A model generated the notes under the pieces. The model searched no databases, had not been told where the DNA came from, and saw nothing but the letters and a program-made list of their open reading frames with translations. A program made the position numbers and the translations under genes. Shown piece after piece: positions 58,547-64,000 of a DNA stretch of 64,000 nt (positions are counted from its first letter, which is position 1; each line of letters starts with the position of its first letter). Source of the DNA: Piliocolobus tephrosceles (Eukaryota > Chordata > Mammalia > Primates > Cercopithecidae); assembly GCF_002776525.5 (NCBI RefSeq), contig NC_045436.1:161869937-161933936 (forward strand), given 5' to 3'.

Positions 58547-60314
58547 TGGTTGGGAAACTACTTATGCAAATTTTTGATATCTAGCTTTAGCAAGGTGCCT
58601 GGTTCCTTCATTTCCTTCGACATTTGGATAAATTGTGTTGTTCTTCACTCTTCCAGATTTGTCCTTGTGGAAGCGAACACTTGCAAATTGGTTGAAGCTT
58701 GCTAAGAGAAAGAAAGGGAGGGGGTAGAGAAGAGGAGGAAAAAACCTGACCAAAAGCAGTTGCTGTGACAGCTTATGATTTGATGGTTTGTGGCCTTGTC
58801 CTGTTCTCAGGCACCTGATCAAGAAAGTGGTACAATCCTGTTATGCAGACATTCTGGAAATCTTGCCAACATTCACCTGACACGACCAAGGTTTAAAGTC
58901 CTTGCTGTAACTTTACAAAGAGTAGTGAGAGTGTGTGCCTATGTGTTGCACATACGCTCACTCATATCCTTTTTTTTTTTTTTTTTTTTTTAGGGAAAAA
59001 AAAGTGATCTTTGCCATAGAAGGGTGGTAAAATAATTAGTCTAGTAGACAAATGTCTTGGCCCATGTTTAAACAGAGCTTTAAGGACACAGTGTTCCCAA
59101 GAGTCACATATCTAAATACAAACCAGTGTCAGCTGCCATGCAGACCAAAATGTAATAGCCTGCTTTCACATAGGTCATCGTCAATCCATTTTGGTCGCAG
59201 TCACACTGCACATCTGTTTCTGCGAGCTGCAGCTTCTTAAGGTGGCATTTGGACTTCATAAGAGCACAAACAACCAAGCTATAAATTGCCACTGCTGGAG
59301 TTATTTTGAATAAGTGTATACTGTTTCATATTTATAATGGCGAGGCTTCATAATATTCACAGTGAATATATAACACCGATCAGTTCAACAAGCATGAAAT
59401 TGTATGTTGTCAACTTGTCACATAAATAGAGTCATATTCTGGCTTGCGATAATGTTGAACTAACATTTTTTCCCCCAGAATTGTCGAGAGGGTCACGAAA
59501 AAGTGAGGAGGTAGCACTTCCTTTGGGTAGATAACCAGTCAAGGCTATTGTAAAGTTGATATTACTGTTGATGAGTTCCTTTTCTCCCCTCCCTCCGAAG
59601 CACTAGCTTTTCTTGGGTGAATGCTAATTGGCTAATCTGGTGTGTTTCTGCTGTCATCCAATGCTATCATTTGCAGCTAGTTCTTGGAGGTTTTTTTTGG
59701 GATGTGTATGTGTGAGTAGCTTTTTTTTTCCCCCTTTAAAACTTCTTCTTTTTTTTTTTTTTCTATTCTTGTGGCGCAAATCAGTGCTAATTGTCATGAA
59801 ATTCTCTAGCTGTACTCTGGCAAGCTTTCTTGTTGCCTTTTCACCCCAGTTAACACTTAATTTATTACCAGAGCATTAGGAAATAGTGAAAGCTGGACAT
59901 TTTATTCAAACTTAGTTGAGATAGAGAATTTAAAGAGATGCAGAAAAAAATTATTGAACCAAATTTGCACCTTACTAAAAGGAGAAAGGACGAATGAAAT
60001 GTGCTCGCCGGTAGCTACGGAGAAACTCAGAGACCAGTTTCCACAGTGGCTGATATTTCTGCACCAGAGGCATGGTAGAAACTGATGCAAGTCTGTTTTC
60101 ACTTTTGAGAAATTCTTAGATGTGTTCAACCTTCCTCATCTTTCTTCCAATGGCCTGAAGACAAAAAGGCATTGCAATCTGTATTACCCGGTTAAGTGGC
60201 TAACTTCAACACCTTGAGATAGTACTTCAGATTCTCTAAAGCACTATGCAGTATTACTGAGGATTATTACCAAAACTTTTCTTTTCATCCCATATCACTT
60301 GGGGTATGGCTGGT
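58547..60314. other. Unassigned intron 2 stretch
   Basis: Contains T-runs at 58970-58991 and about 59749-59762. Nothing else recognised. Confidence 0.4.
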
Positions 60315-60325
60315 CACATTTTCTT

Positions 60326-60619
60326 TTTCTTTTTTTTTTTGAGACGGAGTCTCGCTCTGTCGTCCACTCGCTCTGTCGGCTCACTGCAAGCTTCACCTCC
60401 CAGGTTCACGCCATTCTCCTGCCTCAGCCTCCTGAGTGAGTAGCTGGGACTACAGTCGCCCACTACCACGCCCGGCCAATTTTTTTCTTTTTTGTATTTT
60501 TAGTAGAGATGGGGTTTCACCGTGTTAGCCAGGATGGTCTCGATTTCCTGACCTCGTGATCTGCCCGCCTTGGCCTCCCAAAGTGCTGGGATTACAGGTG
60601 TGACCCACTACACTGGGCC
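60326..60619 (-). mobile_element. Alu with internal rearrangement, minus strand
   Basis: Flanked by CACATTTTCTT at 60315-60325 and 60620-60630. Near its 3' end the segment after CTCGCTCTGTCG is replaced: CTCGCTCTGTCG appears twice and the usual 'cccaggctggagtgcagtgg' part is missing. Confidence 0.94.
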
Positions 60620-60724
60620 CACATTTTCTTATACAAGAACCAATGCACTGGCTAAAGCTCTCTGTTTCCAACTTTTGCAACATCTTCACATGTCTTTTTG
60701 CTTGTGGATTTTAAAAGTTCATCT

Positions 60725-60870
60725 CTCCTCTCACTTATTTACTTACCCATTCATCAAAATATAATTGTCATCCATTAGCATGCTTAGTGTCTGACCATTT
60801 TAGGGGGATACAGTGGTTAAAAGCAAACCTAGTTTTTGGCTCCCTGAACATTTTGGTTAGTGATGAAGAC
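60725..60870 (-). mobile_element. LINE-2-like fragment
   Basis: Weak L2 complement signature around 'acccattcatcaaaatataa' and 'ggatacagtggttaaaagc'. Confidence 0.4.
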
Positions 60871-62529
60871 AGGCCTTTTAAAAACAAGTAAGATAAGCTG
60901 TCTGTTTGAGGAAGGAGAGCAGGGAATTTCTCCATCTCTCTGTTACCCAGTTATCACTAGCAGATAAATTCTGCCCTTCTCCTACTTAATTGTCTTTAGA
61001 AGTGCCTTCACCTTGAAATGGAATTCTGCTGGAGAGCATTTCTCCTAGCTAGAGGAGCATTCTGTCCAAACCAAGACCCCATTCTCTTCCAAACCAAGAT
61101 CTGTCCCACTGCCCCAACAAATGCAGGGCAGTGGGACAGAATATTTGAGATTGGAAGACCTGAAATTTATGATGTCCTACACACAGTATATTAAAATAAC
61201 AGTTTGCTCATTGGAATTGCAGGATTACCAGGGGGTGTGGAGGGGAAACAAGAGGAAGTCAACCCAAGGGAAGAGAGCAAGACTGTTAGTGGAGAGTTCT
61301 TTAACCAGTATGCAAGTCTGACCTGACCAGAATGCTGTGCCCTTGGTGGGGCTTCTATGGATGAGAATTGTTTGGTACCATTTTAGGTCTGTTGACCTTT
61401 CTATTTGAGAATGATATTTCAGTCCAGCTGGAAGGACTGACATGCTTTTTGCCTGTTTGAGACACCTGTGTATGTGACTTTTGTCTCTCTCTTGGATCCA
61501 TCATCTCTAAGTGATAGCTCCTTGCTTCATGGGGTAATGCTATCCAGGGGCTATCCTGCACCCTTGGAAGAGGCATGTGCAGGAAGAATGCTAGCAATCC
61601 CTTTCCTCTTCCCTCTGGAGGTACCAAGCATTACACCCCTGCCAAGCCTTACTCAACTAGATCTCTTTCAGATTCCTATAATAATCGAGCTTAAATCCTC
61701 TTCTCCTCAGTTCTTTCTGAGAAATTTATTTCTGCTTTGAAACGGCTCTTGCATAGGAGAAAAGTGCCTCTGTTACAGGACTGCCCTTGGTTTTTCCATG
61801 GGCTCTTGGCTTAAGGACATTAGCTTCCCTGGTGCCATCTCATTTGCTCAGATGTGAAGTTAGAGCTTCTGTATTCCAGACATAGTTATCCTGGGTGTCC
61901 AGGGATCCTCGCCAACCCAGATTCTGTCCAGATATGTTCTCATGTCAGAATCCTCTTGTGTGTTGCCAGCCCATACTTACCAGGGACACCCTACACTCTC
62001 CTCTGAGCTGCATATCTCAGCCTGTGTTTTTTATTTAGGCAGTGCTGTCTGATAGGCAGGTTCACCTCCTATTCTCGCTGGAGAAGAGTCTGGGCAAATG
62101 CCTGAAAGTCTGAAGACAGCAATGCTGTATAGGGTAAGTGACTTCTTTTCCCTGCTGGTCCCCAATTCCAGGGCTCTGTGTGCAACAGATTTGAGAGTTA
62201 CATTAGGTCACAGTGCCACTGTCTAGCTCCTTTAATCCTATCACCCGGCAATGCCAGCAATGTAGGTGAGGTGGCTGCCCCTGTCCTAAAGGAATTTGTG
62301 TCGGTTTCTCCTGGGATGAATCTAGTCTGGACCACTTTGCAACATTTGTTCAAACTGAAAATTTTGACAAAGACATGCTGTTCACAAAGAGCCAGCAAGT
62401 GTTCTGTGTTTCGATACATTTGGAGGTTATGAAATGTTGCCTGGTCTTGGCAGATAACTGAGTCTGGGGACCCACATAGTGTAAGCCATGCCCTGTTTAA
62501 TTTGTCTTTCAATGGCAAATGTGTTTCTT
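60871..62529. other. Mid-GC intron 2 stretch, origin unknown
   Basis: About 1.6 kb with balanced base composition, unlike the A/T-rich surroundings. It contains the hairpin at 61100-61140 and a splice-like pair at 62038/62134. I could not match it to a repeat family; an old LTR element is possible but not shown. Confidence 0.35.
61100..61140. repeat. Perfect 15-bp inverted repeat with 11-nt loop
   Basis: TCTGTCCCACTGCCC (61100-61114) is the exact reverse complement of GGGCAGTGGGACAGA (61126-61140). The left arm directly follows the second copy of TCCAAACCAAGA (copies near 61065 and 61089). No terminator or transposon end is evident. Confidence 0.95.
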
Positions 62530-64000
62530 CTGTGATTCAGCATAAGGGAGGATACCCTCCAATAGGACTGTGTAACCTCCCTGCTGCTTTTGTGGTATAG
62601 AAAAGAAAAAAAAAAAAGGATACCACTTTTTTTCCTTTAGTTGCTGGTTTATTTTTATTTCCAGCTACATCTTTTATAGTTGAAAGAGAAGATGTATGTT
62701 CTATAGATAGTATGCATTTTTATGGTTATTTTTATAATTCATACTGGAAAACCTAATTTCTGTAGCCATTAACAATTTAGGATTATTAATTGTCTGAAAC
62801 ATAGGTGAGAAGCATACTGTTTCTAAAATGTCTCTGAGAAGCCAAACTAGATTCAGAAAAATTCCCTCAAATGGAACACGTTTTATTCCCAGATACACTT
62901 CTTCACCCCTTGCTTAACACTTGCTTCCTTTTGTTTTACTTATGATTTAAATGAATCCAGTTGTCTAATGTTCTATCCGATATGTAATGTTCTATGAGCA
63001 TGTATGACATTAGAAGAAATGGTTTAGAAAATTCATGAAATGGTGACAGTAAAAGGATAATGGTGAGCAGTGACAACTGACCAAAAGAGACAAGACTGCA
63101 AACTACAAAAAATTGACAAACCCTGAAAATGTGACAGTCTGGGGCCTTTTAGTTTGAGGGAAAATACTCCCATATTTCTCAATAGGTCCATATCGTCGTT
63201 TTGCAATACCAGACAGTGCTACCAAAACCAATCCTCATAATTTTTAAAGTGGGGAAAATATGTAAATGATTCGGAAATCTTTCCATGAAAAAGCTTTAAT
63301 AAAAGTATGGTGCTTTAGCAAGTTAAGTTCTTTGATTTATCTGCCCCAGCGTCTATGTGGATTAAAGCCTGATCATGTGAGGTAGTAGGTGAGGCATACA
63401 TACAAACACAAACACGTAGTTTTAGATCTAACAGATTTTAATGGAGTTTGGATATTATCCTGTAAGTGTTTCCTGTGTAGACTTCAATAATAAAGAAGAA
63501 AATGCTCCATGAAATATTGAACTTCGTTTTATAATCTGTCAGATTACACCTTCCCTTAAAAATACAACTGTTGAAATTTTCTTGAATAAAGAGACCACTG
63601 ACTTCTTTTTCCTTATCAATAGTAAAGCTTTTTGGCTACAGGGACATTGGTCAAGAGAAATATAGCTCAGTAGAGTTATCATTAAGTAAGCAATTTCCCA
63701 CATTCCTTTAGAATGAAATCGCCTATACTTTTCTCCTTCATGGCTTTCCATATTTATCCTACCCAGTCCTCAAATAAGCCACCACCCCAGCAATGCACAA
63801 CTCACTTGTAAGTATTCATTTGGAGCATATGAAATCGTAATATCAGTACTGAGACTAACTCCCCCACCCATTTTGCTTTGGAAACCCTTATAAATAAATG
63901 AACAACCTGAGAGCTTTCAAAACAATCATTAAGATGTGCTACTTGCTTTTGCATAAAGAGTTTCAGATAATGTATAGGACTGGGCTTCCTAAATCTAATT

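Larger units (their letters stand above)
48346..64000 (+). other. PPARGC1A: PPARGC1A intron 2 (5' part, continues beyond the window)
   Basis: The intron begins at GTAAGG and has no matching acceptor for exon 3 in the window. It holds one truncated and three complete Alus, a MER20-type element, L2 and MIR fragments and simple repeats, listed separately. A liver transcript starting in intron 2 has been described for human; I cannot place it here. Stretches 48346-49140, 49620-50450, 50690-51520, 51690-52700, 53540-54870, 56010-58217 and 62530-64000 hold nothing else I recognise. Confidence 0.85.

Noticed and set aside
48346..64000. Liver-type alternative first exon of PGC-1alpha in intron 2
   Set aside because: Known in human, but I could not recognise its sequence, and intron 2 extends beyond the window.
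1..64000. CRISPR arrays, operons, tRNA or rRNA genes, integrated viruses
   Set aside because: None seen. Repeats are Alu, L1, L2, MIR and DNA-transposon type; there are no regularly spaced repeats, no cloverleaf gene and no retroviral gene.

Overview
This is nuclear DNA from a catarrhine primate, most likely an Old World monkey (macaque, baboon or close relative). The window is full of Alu and L1 elements, and three Alus (31066-31376, 51537-51670, 58233-58531) share the diagnostic bases I associate with the young cercopithecoid AluY lineage (AluYRa type) rather than with human AluY. The coding sequence is sparse, split by introns and unmistakable: it is the 5' part of PPARGC1A (PGC-1alpha), on the plus strand. 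No bacterial or viral gene is present.

Layout. 1-29 kb is upstream intergenic DNA: old L2, MIR, L1M and Tigger-like remnants, several Alus, and one nearly full-length but broken primate L1 (about 19.94-25.96 kb, minus strand). At 29189-29224 lies the alternative first exon 1b of PPARGC1A, encoding MLGLSSMDSVLK followed by a GTGAGT donor. From 29.2 to 43.0 kb is the interval between the two promoters, with Alus, MIRs and an unexplained direct duplication of about 300 bp. The proximal promoter (about 42.9-43.0 kb) has a full CRE, a TATA-like box and an M-box type E-box. Exon 1a (about 43015-43188) carries a 15-codon uORF and the first 18 codons. Intron 1 runs 43189-48165. Exon 2 (48166-48345) adds 60 codons in phase 0. 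The rest of the window is the 5' part of intron 2, which continues past the end.

How it works together. Two alternative first exons, 13,946 bp apart between their start codons, both splice in phase 0 to exon 2. They swap the first 18 residues (exon 1a) for 12 (exon 1b, or 15 if an upstream in-frame ATG is used) while keeping the acidic activation domain of exon 2. Both leaders have translational features: a short non-overlapping uORF in exon 1a and a cluster of competing ATGs in exon 1b. Upstream, an L1 5' UTR is oriented so that its antisense promoter, if active, would transcribe toward PPARGC1A.

All repeat family calls and regulatory motifs are by eye from remembered consensus sequences. 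Boundaries of old repeats are approximate. Exon-intron junctions in the coding exons are exact.
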